DNA of 64,000 nt, taken from assembly GCF_020921035.1 (NCBI RefSeq), contig NC_063158.1:2586001-2650000 (forward strand), written 5' to 3'. Below, in pieces: positions 1-11,999 of the stretch. Below the pieces are notes generated by a model, which was given only the letters and a program-made list of their open reading frames with translations, was not told the origin of the DNA and searched no databases. Source of the DNA: Rhodamnia argentea. Lineage: Eukaryota; Streptophyta; Magnoliopsida; Myrtales; Myrtaceae. Numbering within the stretch: position 1 is the stretch's first letter; every line of letters starts with the position of its first letter. The position numbers and the translations under genes were made by a program.

Positions 1-897
1 TTAGACTAATAATTTCAAGTTATACACTTATTATTGGGCGCCATGGCATATTGCAAGATTGCTCAAAAACATATATTAAAAAAAAACAAAAACTGAAACC
101 TATCCGTTGAAACAAGTTTCTCAATTTTTAAAATCTGAAACCTATTCCGAACAGGTTCCCTAGCGATTTGATTCCAAGGTAGAGGTTCTACCAGGAAGCA
201 TGATACCCCTTGAATTTTGAGCTTACTGTCCTCGTTGAACAATTATTCTTACGACAGCTTCTTAAGAAAACAAAGCGCTCTCGAGCAAGCGGAATTTGAA
301 CAAACTTATAAAACCAAGTACTTAGAAATGCCTTTGGGCATGATGGCGTCAAATGGACCCGGTTGGTTTCTATGCCGCATAAATAGGTCATCTATCTTAG
401 GAAACGTAGTCCATCAAACTCCATGAAATTTAGTCAAAATGTCCAAAGCACTTGCTAAATTTTAGTTCTTCTACAATCTTAGACCGGAAAAATCAAAGAA
501 CCTCATAACAAAACAGAAGCAAACAGAGTTGGAGACAGTTGAAATTCGGGAAGTCTAGCAAACTAGCTCAAAACAAAACAAGGCAGCAGAACCCAGATTT
601 ACCTTCTGCAACGACTCAACATAACTTCTGCAACAAGAACTGAATTAACAGTCACAAAACAAAATTAGAGAAGAGCATCAGTTTCCACAATGCATTAGAT
701 ATTCGGTTCAAACCGACAAAAAATTCGATCAAACAACACCCAGTGGAGCTAATAGTACAAGATTTGGAGTCAATTACAGAATTCACCCTCAGGCCAGAAT
801 CACACATATTATACAAATGCTAGCACAATCTGCATAGACATTTCATAGTCTCAACAGCGCATGAGAATTGACTGTGCACACCAGCCTTTTCTGACCT

Positions 898-3683
898 TCA
901 CGAAATTCCCAACAGCTTCTTTATGTCCCCCTGCAGCGTGTAACAGACATTGTTTCATTAGTTTAGTAAATGCACATGTTCTTTTCAATATTCAAGCACA
1001 TCTAGGAGACCATCTTGTGATCCATTATAGACAACATGATCCCTAAGCATCAACCAGAAAAAAAAAAAAATGATTCCTAAGCAGGTATACCTCGATGGTA
1101 AGAGGAGATGTCGTTGGGTAATAACGATTTATAATTACCCCATTCTGATCTACCAGGAACTTGGCAAAGTTCCACTGAATGTCATCCTTGAACATTTCCC
1201 ATTTCCCTGTTTTCAGGAACTCATATAGTGGTGCTGCCTTTTCCCCATTCACTTCAATCTAAACAAAAAGAAAAGGGAGTGGCATGTTAATTCCTTGTTG
1301 CTGAACCAGCCCTCAGACCACAAATACAGAATTTGGAAAAGGAAGAAACTATTCAAGAAGTTTGGTGATGATAATTATGGCAAACAAAGGAAACTAAATG
1401 TTCAAGCAGCATCTTGAATATAATGAGGCATTTACATTTTAGCAGTGGTCAAGCCATAGTAACTTAACAGTGTGTCTAAACAAGGCTTACAGAAACTAAG
1501 AGACAAAAAAGTTGCTTGTACACCTTATTGAAAATAGGAAATTCTGACTTAAAGCGGGTGCAAACAAATTCCTTGATCTGATCGTTTGTTCCTGGTTCCT
1601 CCTCACCAAACTGATTGCATGGAAAGGCCAGTACCTCCAAACCTGCACCACTTCACTTATCAGAAAAACCCAACCTCACTCAGCATTACCTTCTCTCTAT
1701 TTTGGGCCAGGATAATCAATTCCTCTGCCACTGAACATCTAGTACTGTCACAAATGAAATGTACATAGTAAAACTGGAAAGGAAATAGAGCCAACACAAA
1801 AAAAATATTTTGCAAATGGAGTATTGCAAGTCGGAGAGAAAGCATATATTAGGTCAATGAAGTGAGAATGACGGACCAAACAAAGGCTACAGAATGAGTA
1901 TTGATCTTTCTATTCCTGTTTCCCTTGCTGGCATAAATATTAGCTTAAATTTCATATTCCAAGATCTGCTGGTTAGTTTTTTTTGCCCAGAGCCAGCTCA
2001 ACAAAGTACAATACCTCATGGAAAAAAGAAGTACATGATGAACATTCATCCTCAGAGCACCAGAAGTGGAGGCCATGCAAAAAAATATAACACTAGTAGT
2101 GATGTGGAAAAGTGTTGGAGAGTGGCGACCAAGACTATGCTTACAATAAGATCATCCCTAAGACGATAACAACTAGAGTGAGCACTATAAGTTAAGACAT
2201 CATTGTGAAAGTCTCCAACCAGTTTCAAAACCAAAGAATGGAAGATGGAAAGAGTGAGTGGTTAGTCCACAAAGGTTGATGACGCAAACTCAGATCCACT
2301 CAACCAGTAACGTAGAACCGCAGTTCTTTTTCATCCTCAGCACAATACTCCAGAATATAGTTATATACAAAAAATTATAATTGACAAGCCATTACTCTAA
2401 CATTCCAACTTCTGCAGCCTTGTTGGATTAGTCACCTAAGGAAGATGGGAACTCAAACGTAGAGTTTGAAGAGCTCACCTTTATCTTTATACCTCTCATA
2501 CAACTGGTTGAGCTCGGTATAGTTCGAGTTAGTCAATCCACTGTCAAAACCAAACAAGAACTGAGCAAATATATATGCAGGGAAAATCTAGAGAATATCG
2601 ATTTGGTGAGCTGTTTAAGTGTAAAACAGAACTAAGCTATTAAATGCATCACATCTCCTAACATTATCTCCGAATTCAGAGGTACATGATAAGAACAAAC
2701 GCTATGCACTCCCTTCTCTTCTCGCTTCTACCAATTAAATACATCACATCTCCTAACATAATCTCTGAGTTCAGAGGTTCATGATAGCAACAATCACCAT
2801 GCGCTCCCGTCTCTTCTCGCTTCTACAAATTAAATGCATCACACTGTCCTAACATTATCTCTGAATTCAGAGGTTCATGACAACAATAATTGCCATGCGC
2901 TCCCTTCTCTTCTCTCCTTAGTAAAAACTCGGTAATATGAGACAGAACAAAGGGAAGAAAAACAAGGTGGATGGGGTACATACCATTTCGAGGCCACATT
3001 CACAATGAGCAACACCTTCCCTCTATATTCACCCACACTTACATCATTTCCCTTCTCATCCTGCATTTGTAAAGAACGTACAAGCTTTAGACAACCATCG
3101 TCGAACCAGCTCCATTAAGTTCTCATATAATGGGGGAATGAACAACACTATCTTCAGTCAGATGCTAGAAAGCAAAAACATCTGAAAATGAAAAGAAGCA
3201 CGACATAACCTCCTGCCATTCAGTTGACCACCAGATCGATCTCTTCGTTATCGTTTCTCACCAGCGACAACAAAAATGTGAATATATCAAGTATCTTCTG
3301 GCTCTCAACAACTACTGCCACCCAGAGTCAACTAGCTTTTCATCACCCATTCACATCAAAGTTGCAATCTTTCAATGTTTCCGACAATAATCAGCCGATC
3401 CTCCAAAAGGGAACATTATCATCACCATGATTAAGTTCTCCATCGAAACAGTTCAGTTCAAGAAGAAGCTTCACAAAGCCAGTGAACTTGCGAAAGAGTT
3501 TGTGCCCGGAGAACATTCAGAGACTCGCAAAAGCCAGACAAAGAAAGAAAGAAAGATGGTGATTTTCAACACAAGGAGTGCTCGAAAAGGTATAAATTTC
3601 TCAGATGGGTGATGAACCGATGGACAAACCTTGACAGTGAGCTCGTAAATTGGTCGCGGGTCCTGCATCAGTTGACTCGTCAT
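898..3683 (-). CDS. GPX8: Glutathione (thioredoxin) peroxidase, GPX8 type, copy A
   Basis: Six exons read on the minus strand: 3630-3683, 2984-3060, 2479-2540, 1524-1642, 1091-1258 and 898-930, giving 170 residues, normal for a cytosolic or nuclear plant GPX. The ATG at 3683 starts [11 protein letters not shown]; no upstream in-frame ATG was seen, and a TATA-like tatttaaa lies at 3729-3736. The peroxidatic cysteine codon (VASKC|GLTN) is split by intron 2, giving Cys and not selenocysteine. The second family cysteine in FPCNQFG and the resolving cysteine in FVCTRF are present, as is WNFAKF. Plant enzymes of this family reduce H2O2 and lipid hydroperoxides using thioredoxin. The sequence resembles Arabidopsis GPX8 ([21 protein letters not shown]) more than GPX6. 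It is the first copy of a tandem pair, and all exons look intact. Confidence 0.93.
2640..2925. repeat. Three-unit minisatellite in intron 2 of GPX8 copy A
   Basis: Three imperfect head-to-tail units of about 95 bases each contain a cluster like ATCACATCTCCTAACAT, then TCAGAGGTTCATGATA, then CTCCCTTCTCTTCT. The paralogous intron in copy B (about 9325-9420) holds only one unit, so the expansion followed the gene duplication or was lost from B. Confidence 0.8.
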
Positions 3684-3866
3684 TGTGTCTTCCGGTCTCA
3701 AGCTCAAGGAGGACCCAAAACTTTTGCCTATTTAAAGTGGGGCGGAGAGGAAAAAGAAGAATTACAAAAACCACCAGCAAACTTTGCTAGTATGCGTTTT
3801 GCAACCTTCTTTTTTCAAATCTTTACACTTTTCCCTCTAAGATTTCGGGGGTGTATGCTTTGTAGC

Positions 3867-4454
3867 GGGAGAAAATTGTCCAAAAAATTTTAAATATATT
3901 GTAAGATGACAAATCCAATCACAAACACATTAATTTTGTCAATTTAATCCTAAATATTTTGAGGTTTTTTTAATTTAATCATAAACTTTTTAATTGTATC
4001 AATTTTATCCTAAATCTTAACAATTTGCCGATTCCATCATGCCAATTTTGACTAGCAATTGTTGATGTAGATGTAAGTTGGCTTACGTGGCATGGCCGTC
4101 CCCGATGTTGCCACTTTTAGTCAACCAACCATAGGTGAAAGGAAATGAAACGGAAAAAAAAAAAATAAAAGGAAAAGTTTATAAACATTCAAAAAATTTA
4201 TTCAAGTCGGCACTAACCACGTCATGTAGAATGATCGATAATCGATCGACATTCATGTCGCCTATTTATGGGCAAAAACGACTATAAAGACTAAATTGAA
4301 AAATCATCAAAAGATTTGGATTAAAGGCAAATCTTCAAAATGTTTATTACTAAATTAACACAATTGAAAGGTTTATGACTAAATTGGCACATTTAAAAGG
4401 TTTAAAATTGAATTGGGTGCCATTTAATAAGTTTATTTTTTGGAAAATTGTTCC
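3867..4454. mobile_element. Foldback (MULE-like) MITE, unit 1
   Basis: This is an AT-rich element with long degenerate inverted arms built from phrases like 'caatttaatcctaaa' and 'ttttgccgattcc', mirrored on the right as 'gactaaattggcac'. The ends read gggagaaaattgtcc and ggaaaattgttcc. Nine-base flanks ctttgtagc (3858-3866) and ctttgttgt (4455-4463) match at 7 of 9 positions, which fits Mutator-type target duplication. The paralogous copy is 10362-10868, so insertion preceded the segmental duplication. No transposase is visible. Confidence 0.75.
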
Positions 4455-4526
4455 CTTTGTTGTTTATCCCGAATTTATGAAGTTTCAATAGTTTACCTTT
4501 TAAAATTGTCACCGTTTATAAAAGGG

Positions 4527-4880
4527 TATATTAACTAGAAGTCCTAAAACTTATCACGAAAGTGCAATTGAATCCTTAGAACTTGCAAAAAGTACAATCG
4601 AATTATTCCGTTACCTTTGTCCAATTGGACTAACGGAAAATACTGATATGGTTTTTTTTTGTACTTTCTCTCTCCTACGTGGCGATGATGTGGTAAAATG
4701 ACATCGTTTTGATTTGAATATGTTTTTTAATATTATTTTTATTTAAATTAATTTAAAAGACTCGCCCAATTTTGGCTGCTAGTGGCGGCACCCGGCCAGA
4801 ACTGGGCGAGGACTGGCAACCTTCTCCTGATTTGGGTGAGGGCCCTGAGGGCCAGCCAGCCCATGGCCGAGGGATACTAT
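4527..4880. mobile_element. Truncated foldback element with GC-rich core, unit 1
   Basis: The left arm (ctagaagtcctaaaacttatc onward) and a GC-rich core at about 4781-4870 match the element at 10929-11508 in unit 2. The right arm is missing here: the sequence passes straight from the core into the LINE scrap. Loss of roughly 200 bases after the duplication is the simplest reading. Confidence 0.6.
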
Positions 4881-4889
4881 TGTAATGCA

Positions 4890-5290
4890 ATTCAATACCC
4901 AGCAAACATATCTTTCATGGAAGCCCAATCTGGAGATAAACGCTTCAAGGGAGTCTTATTCTACTCGGTCATAGGTTTTCTGCATGTCAAGTTTAAAACC
5001 TTGCCTTTCGCTTATGCCATTGCCGACTTCTAACCTGATGGCACTTTCTGGACAACGAAAAGGCGCTTTGTTCCGGGAAAATAAGATGGATAGTAATGGT
5101 TTAAGCCCACCAGCCAGAATTTTAACTACTATCTTGTAGCAAAAATCACGTAGACTTACAGGTTTAAACTGAGACAAGTCTTCCGAGGCTTGTGTTGTGT
5201 TCAGAATCAAGTGTGTTAGGGGTTTACAGGCCGTAAGCATTTTACGCCTCGATGAAGGCTCATCTTTCAAACAGACGGAAGTGTTCGATT
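4890..5290 (-). mobile_element. LINE reverse transcriptase fragment, unit 1
   Basis: On the minus strand this encodes a piece of non-LTR retrotransposon reverse transcriptase: a QFKPVSLRDFCYKIVVKIL stretch followed by KLDMQKTYDRVE, the hallmarks of plant L1-type RT domains 1 to 3. It is about 130 residues long, without the catalytic YADD region, endonuclease or poly(A) tail, so it is a short dead fragment. The same fragment lies at 11540-11999 in unit 2. Confidence 0.8.
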
Positions 5291-5329
5291 CAAAGTGTCC
5301 ATGTTACTGCTTCAGAACTGCGGCGTGGT

Positions 5330-5815
5330 GGTCGCTTCTGTTGGGTCAGTTGCTGGCCTGTGGGTCCGTGGGACTCGGGGCCAATGCCACACCGATGACA
5401 GTGCCGCATGCTGCAAGAAAGGCGAATTTACGGCTTACAAATGCTCGCCCACCGTGAGGAGACGCACCAAGGCAATTGACCATAAACAGATTCCAGAAGG
5501 GCTAGGAATTGGGCGCGCCTTCTGAGTGCAACAACCAGTACCATCCTGACCCCATGCCCGTAGTGGCGTTATCGACTGGCGTGGTTCAACAATGAGAAGA
5601 GATGCGGCAAGGAGATAACTATCCATGGCAATGGGAGGAGCTTGAAGGTAAAGGTGGCCGATGAGTGCAGCTCGACGATGGGGTGCGACACGGCTCATGA
5701 TTTCCGGCCACCATGCCCAAACTATATTGTTGACGCATCGAGAGCAGTGTGGAATGCTTTAGGCATTCCCGAGGGCGATTGGGGTTGGATGGAGATCTTC
5801 TGGTCTGAGGACTGA
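5330..5815 (+). pseudogene. Kiwellin / ripening-related protein pseudogene
   Basis: Plus-strand pieces read as kiwellin, a cysteine-rich secreted double-psi beta-barrel protein that in some plants binds fungal effectors. In order: GQCHTDDSAACCKKGEF and YKCSP (from 5371), then EC-NNQYHPD-PVVALSTG, then WFNNEKRCGKEITIHGNG, VADECSSTMGCD, PPCPNYIVDASRAVWNALG and GDWGWMEIFWSED with TGA at 5813-5815. The three segments are in different frames: one shift lies between about 5495 and 5525 and another near 5585. The usual N-terminal signal peptide and first cysteine cluster are missing; the sequence begins right at the LINE scrap. It therefore looks like a 5'-truncated, frameshifted gene. The last about 75 residues remain well conserved, suggesting fairly recent decay. 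Confidence 0.85.
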
Positions 5816-6596
5816 TGCATTTCTGAAGATTGGTCCATGAACTAATACCAAAGAGCCTGTGAGGAAGAATTAGTAAGTTCTGTCTTTCCAAATTTCCATA
5901 ATAGAACTCAAGAGAATAAGATTTGCCTGTTCATCATTATGTCATGAATAAAATGATGTGGGGCTAATTGTGGCTGAAACATAAAAGGAATCGATGTGTT
6001 TGAAGACTTGATGGAAGGGCTTATAAGTTTATCTTTATGCTACCATCTCTTCTGAGTACAAGAACAACTATCTGCGTTTTTTTCTGCAACTCAAGTAGCA
6101 CTAGTAGTGAGGACATATATAAGATCAACAGTGAGACATGGCATTAAGTGGAATCATTGTCTAAATTTTAGTTTATAAAGTAAATGGGCTATACAGTGAG
6201 AGAAGAGTTCAGGCTAGAATTCCAAGGTTCAGGATTTGCCTTTTCTTTCTGTTTATTTAGTCATTGAATTTTGCACGGCAATCAGTTCCAAGTTATGTAC
6301 ATGTTTCACTTGGAATCTAGAAGTAAAACCTGAAACCTGCCCGTCGAAATAAGTTCATCATTTTTTGAACCTTGAACCTACCTTATAAACCCTATAACTT
6401 GAAATCTACCCCTTCCAAGGTAGGTTCCATGGTCTATCCATGTTTCACTTATATTATTATTTGAACTATTATAGTGAATCATTGCCTTTTTTAATGGTCA
6501 TCTTGCTGCCAAAACTCATATTTAGATACATAAATAAATATGAAACACAAATAAAGTAAAAATCTCAGTCATAAATACCGGCGAAAATAAAAACTC
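5816..6596. other. Intergenic, no gene seen
   Basis: Decayed 3' flank of the kiwellin pseudogene, then A/T-rich DNA. From about 6280 it resembles the beginning of the duplicated unit (phrases such as 'gaaacctacc' and 'ccaaggtaggttcc'), as if a small extra copy of the unit edge lies here. No ORF with family resemblance was found. Confidence 0.5.
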
Positions 6597-7524
6597 AGAC
6601 TAGTGATTATAGGTTACACACTCATTATTAGGCGCCATAGAATACCGCAAGATTGCGATTGCCCGAAAACATACACCAAGAAAACACAAAAACTTGTTAC
6701 GGTTCTCGGGTTCCATCTACTTAGAACCAAAAACAACCCGCTTGAACAAGTTTCCCAATTTTTAAAATTTGAAACCTACCCCATACAAGTTCCCTAGCAA
6801 CCAGATTCCAAGTTAGAGGTTCTACCTGGAACCATGATACCCCAAGAATTTTGAGCTTACTCTCCTCATTGAACAATTATCCTTACGGTTGCTTCTTAAG
6901 AAAACAAAGCGTTCTCCAGCAAGCGGAATTTGAGCAAACTTATAAAACCAAGTACTTTGAAAAGCCTGGTCAAATGGACCGGGTTGGTTTTTATGCATCA
7001 TAAGTAGGTCATCTTGAATCTTAGGAAACGTAGTCCATTAAACTCCACGAATTTTAGTCAAAATGTCCAAAGCACTAGCTAAATTTTAGTTCTTCTTCTA
7101 CCGTCTTAGACCGGTAAAACCAAAGAACCTCATAACCAAACAAAAGCAAGCACAGTCATAGACAGTTGAAATTAGAGAAGTCTAGCAAACTAGTTCTAAA
7201 CAAAACAAAGCAGCAGAACCCAAATTTACCTTCTGCAACTACTCGACGTAACTTCTGCAACAAGAACTGAATTAACAATAACAAAACAAAATTAGAGAAG
7301 AGCATCAGCTTTCACAATGCATTAGATATTTGATTCAAACCGACAAAAAATTCGATCAAACAACACCCAGTGGAGCTAATAGTACAAGATCTGGAGTCGA
7401 TTACAGAATTCACCCTGATGCCAGAATCACACATATTATACAAATGCTAGCACAATCTGCATAGGCATTTCATAGTCTCAACAGCGCATGAGAATCGACT
7501 GTGCACACCAGCCTTTTCAGACCT

Positions 7525-10178
7525 TCATGAAATTCCCAACAGCTTCTTTATGTCTCCCTGCAGCGTTTCACGTACATTGTTTCACTGGTTTAGTAAATGG
7601 ACATGTTCTTTTCAATATTCAAGCACATCTAGGGGACCATCTCATGATCTATTATAGACAACATGATCCCTAAGCATCAACCAGAAAAAAAAAATGATTC
7701 CTAAGCAGGTATACCTCGATGGTAAGAGGAGATGTCGTTGGGTAATAACGATTTATAATCACCCCATTCTGATCTACCAGGAACTTGGCAAAGTTCCACT
7801 GAATGTCATCCTTGAACATTCCCCATTTCCCTGATTTCAGGAACTCATATAGTGGTGCTGCCTTTTCCCCATTCACTTCAATCTAACAAAAAGAAAGGGA
7901 AGTCACATGTTAATTCCTCGTTGCTGAACCGGGACTTGGCAAAGTCACATGTTAATTCCTCAGACCACAAATACATATTTTGGGAAAGGAAGAAACTATT
8001 CAAGAAGTTTGGTGATGATAATTATGGCAAACAAAGCAAACTAAATGTTCAAGCAGCATCTAGAATAATGAGGCATTTATATCTTAGCAGTGGTCAAGCC
8101 ATAGTAACTTAACAGTGTGTCTAAACAAGGCTTACAGAAAGTAAGAGACAAAAAAGTTGCTTGTACACCTTATCGAAAATGGGAAATTCTGACTTAAAGC
8201 GGGTGCAAACAAATTCCTTGATCTGATCGTTTGTTCCTGGTTCCTCATCACCAAACTGATTGCATGGAAAGGCCAGTATCTCCAAACCTGCACCACTTCA
8301 TTTATCAGAAAAACCCAACCTCACTCAGCATTACCTTCTCTCTATTTTGGGTCAGGATAATCAATTCCTCTGCCACTGATCTAGTACTGCCACAAATGAA
8401 ATGTACATAGTAAAACTGGAAAGGAAATAGATCTAACATGAAAAAATCTCTTGCAAATGGAGTATTGCAAGTCGGAGAGAAAGCATATATTAGGTCAATG
8501 AAGTGAGAATGAAGGACCATACAAAGGCTACGGAATGAGTATTGATCTTTCTATTCTTTTTTCCCTGGCTGATATAAATATTAGTTTAAATGTCATATTC
8601 CAAGATCTACTGGTTAGTTTTTTTTGCCCAGAGCCAGCTCAACAAAGTAAGAGAATACCTCCTGGAAAAAAGAAGTAGATGAAGAACTTCAATTCATCCT
8701 CAGAGCGCCAGAAGTGGAGGCCATGCAAAAAATATAACACTAGCAATGATGTGGAAAAGTGTTGGAGAGTGGCGACCAAGATTACGCTTACAATAAGATC
8801 ATCCCTAAGACGATAATAGCTAGAGTGAGCACTATAAGTTAAGACATCATTGTGAAAGTTTCCAACCAGTTTCAAAACCAAAGAATGGAAGATGGAAAGA
8901 GTGAGTGGTAAGTCCACGAAGCTTGATGACACAAACTCGGATCCACTCAACCAGTAACGTAGTACTGCAGTTCTTTTCCATCCTCAGCACCATATTCCAG
9001 AATATAGTTATATGCAAAGGATTATAATTGACAAACCATTACTCTTAACATTCCAACTTCTGCAGCCACCATTACTCTTAACATTCCAACTTCTGCAGCC
9101 TTGGTGGATTAGTCACCTAAGGAAGATAGGAACTCAAACGTAGAGTTTGAAGAGCTCACCTTTATCTTTGTACCTCTCATACAACTGGTTGAGCTCGGTA
9201 TAGTTCGAGTTAGTCAATCCACTGCCAAAACCAAACAAGAACTGATTAAATATATACTCAGGGAAAATCTAGAGAATATCGATTTGGTGAGCTGTTGAAG
9301 TGTAAAACAGAACTAAGCTATTAAATGTATCACATCTCCTAACAAGGCTAACATATTATGTCCGAATTCAGAGGTTCATGATAACGACAATCACCGCACG
9401 CTCCCTTCTCTTCTCTCCTTAGTAAAAACTCGGTAATATGAGACAGAACAAAGGGAAGAAAAACAAGGTGGATGGGGTACATACCATTTCGAGGCCACAT
9501 TCACAATGAGCAACACCTTCCCTCTATAGTCACCCAGACTTACATCATTTCCCTTCTCATCCTGCATTTGTAAAGACGTACAAGCTTTAGAGAGCCATCG
9601 TCGAACCAGCTCCATCAAGTTCTCATATAATGGGGGAATGAACAACACTATCTTCAGTCAGGTGCTAGAAAGCAAACACATCTGAAAATGAAAAGAAGCA
9701 CAGCAGAACCTCCTGCCATTCAGTTGACCACCAGATCGATCTCTTCGTTATCGTTTCTCACCAGCGACAACAAAAATGATTCGATATATCAAGTATCTTC
9801 TGGCTCTCAACAACTACTGCCACCCAGAGTCAACTAGCTTTTCATCACCCATTCACATCAAAGTTGCAATCTTTCAATGTTTCCGACAATAATGAGCCGA
9901 TCCTCCAAAAGGGAACATTATCATCACCATGATTAAGTTCTTTACCGAAATAGTTCAGTTCAAGAACAAGCTTCACGAAGCTTGTGAAGAAAGAGTTTGT
10001 GCCCGGAGAACATTCAGAGACTCGCAAAGCCAGACAGAGAAAGAAAGATCGATGGTTATTTTCAACCCCGGAGTGCTCGAAAATGTAGAAATTTCTCAGA
10101 TGGGTGATGAACTGATGGACAAACCTTGACAGTGAGCTCGTAAATTGGTCGCGGGTCCTGCATCAGTTGACTCGTCAT
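7525..10178 (-). CDS. GPX8: Glutathione (thioredoxin) peroxidase, GPX8 type, copy B
   Basis: Six exons on the minus strand: 10125-10178, 9485-9561, 9160-9221, 8169-8287, 7715-7882 and 7525-7557, again 170 residues with the same splice phases as copy A. The peroxidatic cysteine is split across intron 2, and the cysteines of FPCNQFG and FVCTRF are kept. Differences from copy A are few and mild: SLGDYRGK against [14 protein letters not shown] against LEVLAF, GDEEPG against GEEEPG, FDK against FNK, and KSGKWGMF against KTGKWEMF. The TATA-like tatttaaa is conserved at 10224-10231. Both copies look functional. The role is that of copy A: thioredoxin-dependent reduction of peroxides. Expression divergence cannot be judged here. 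Confidence 0.93.
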
Positions 10179-10361
10179 TGTGTCTTCCGGTCTCAAGCTC
10201 AAGGAGGACCCAAAACTTGTGCCTATTTAAAGCGGGGCGGAGGGGCAAAAACGAAGAATTACAGAAACACCAGCAAACTTTGCTAATATGTGTTTTGCAC
10301 CTTCTTCTTTCAAATCTTTACACTTTACCCTCTAAGATTTCGGGGGTGTATGCTTTGTAGC

Positions 10362-10868
10362 GGGAAAAATTGTCCAAAAAATTCTAAACATATAGTAAGG
10401 TGGCGAATCTAATTACAAGCATTGTAATTTTGCCAATTTGATATTAATCTTTTGATGTTTTTTCAATTTAATCATAAACCTTTTAATTGTATCAATTTCG
10501 TCATAAACCTTAACGATTTGCCGATTCCTTCATGTCAATTTTAACTTAAAATCATTGATGTAGCTTCCAATCGGGTTACATGGCATGGCCATCCCTAAGT
10601 TTGCCACTTTTAGTCGATCGACCATAGGTGAAAGGAAACGAAACGGAAAAAAAAATAAATAAAAGGAAAAGTTCATAAACATTAAAAAATTTTATCCAAG
10701 TCAACGCTAATTGGAAAATCGTCAAAAGATTTGGACTAAAGGCAAATCTTCAAAATGTTTGAGACTAATTAATACAATTGAAAGGTTTATGACTAAATTG
10801 ACACAATTAGAAGGTTTACAATCGAATTGGGTGCCATTTACTAAGTTTATTTTTTGGAAAATTTTCCC
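10362..10868. mobile_element. Foldback (MULE-like) MITE, unit 2
   Basis: Paralogue of the element at 3867-4454, with ends gggaaaaattgtcc and ggaaaattttccc. It has the same nine-base flanks, ctttgtagc at 10353-10361 and ctttgttgt at 10869-10877. It is about 80 bases shorter than the unit 1 copy through an internal deletion. AT-rich, without coding capacity. Confidence 0.75.
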
Positions 10869-10928
10869 CTTTGTTGTTTATACCGAATTTATGAAATTTC
10901 AATAGTTTATCTTTTAAAATTGTCACCA

Positions 10929-11508
10929 TTTAAAAAAGGATATGTTCACTAGAAGTGCTAAAATTTATCATGAAAGTGCAATTGGGTCCTTATAACTTGC
11001 AAGAAGTGCAATTGAGTCATTATGTTAACTTCGTCCAATTTAACTAACGGAAAATGCTCATGTGGCTTTTTCTTAATATTTTTTGTCTCCTACATGGCTA
11101 TAATGTGGTAAAATGATGTCGTTTTGATTTGGATCTGATTTTTAATATTATTTTATTTAAATTAATTTAAAAGACTTGCCCAATTTTGGCTACTAGTGGC
11201 GGCACCTAGCCAGAACTAAGCGAGGACCAACAATAGTCTCTCGATTTGGGTGAGGGTCGCGACCCTTGCCCAAATCTGGATGAGGGCCACCCAGCCCGTG
11301 GTCGAGACCCAAAAATTTATGCTAGTATTCCTTGTTAACTATATTGGACGGAATTAACGAAATGACTCGATTGCATCAATTTGACAAGTTTTAGGACTTC
11401 ATTATACTTTTGCTAGTTTTAATACTTCAATTACATTTTCATGATAAGTTTTAGGATTTCTAGTGAACACATATATATTTTTTTAATAAACATATCCCTT
11501 TAAATAAT
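10929..11508. mobile_element. Foldback element with GC-rich core, unit 2
   Basis: Inverted arms: left 'gttcactagaagtgctaaaa' with a following 'gtgcaattgggtcctta', right (reverse complement) 'gttcactagaaatcctaaaa' with 'cgttaattccgtccaa'. Between them, 11195-11315 is a GC-rich core with gagggtcgcgacccttgccc, itself a small palindrome. This copy keeps both arms; the copy in unit 1 has lost the right one. Exact ends are uncertain because the right arm carries an AT-rich insertion. Confidence 0.65.
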
Positions 11509-11539
11509 ATGAGAACATGATGATGTAGAATGTAGAGAT

Positions 11540-11999
11540 ATTATTATAATGTAATCCATAACCCAGCCAACATATCTTTCATGGAAGCCCAATCTGGAGA
11601 GACGCCTCAAGGAAGTCTTATTCCACTCTATCATAGGCTTTTTCGCATGGCAATTTTAAAACCTTGCCCTTTGCTTGCGCCGCCATTGCCGAGTTCTAAC
11701 CTAATGCAGCCCTTCCTGGACGATGAAAAGGCGCTTCGTTCCGAGGAAATACGATTGGTAGTCATAGTTTAAGCTTTAAGCCCACCAACTAGCATTTTAA
11801 CGACTATCTTGTAGGAAAAATCACAGAGACTCGCAGGTTTAAACTGAGACAACTCTTCCGAGGCTTGTGATGTGATCAGAATCAAATGCGTCGTGGTCAG
11901 AGCTGGATTTACAAGGCCATGCAATAACATATCTTGCGCCTCGATGAAGACGTCATCTTTCAAAACAGACAGGGAAGAACAGTGTTCGATTCGAAACAT
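11540..11999 (-). mobile_element. LINE reverse transcriptase fragment, unit 2
   Basis: Minus-strand RT motifs: a SQASEELSQFKPASLCDFSY stretch, IVVKMLVGGLKA, then a downstream YDRVEW-like piece and RLGFHERYVGWVMDYI in another frame. These are characteristic of plant L1-type LINE RT, domains 1 to 4. It is broken and short, and it parallels the scrap at 4890-5290. Confidence 0.8.

Larger units (their letters stand above)
1..5327. repeat. Tandem segmental duplication, unit 1
   Basis: This stretch matches 6597-12037 along its length: the 3' flank (1-897 against 6597-7524), the whole GPX8-type gene, a foldback element and a LINE scrap. Offsets drift between about 6495 and 6663 bases because small indels differ between the units. 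Homology stops just after a shared GAACTGCGGCGT at about 5315-5327 and 12025-12037. Unit 1 continues into a kiwellin pseudogene, while unit 2 continues into the 3' flank of the third peroxidase gene. Positions 1-897 hold no gene that I can see. The left edge of the unit may lie outside the window. Confidence 0.85.

Noticed and set aside
4782-5033. 83-residue plus-strand ORF
   Set aside because: It is the antisense shadow of the GC-rich core and the LINE fragment, which is clearly coding on the minus strand.
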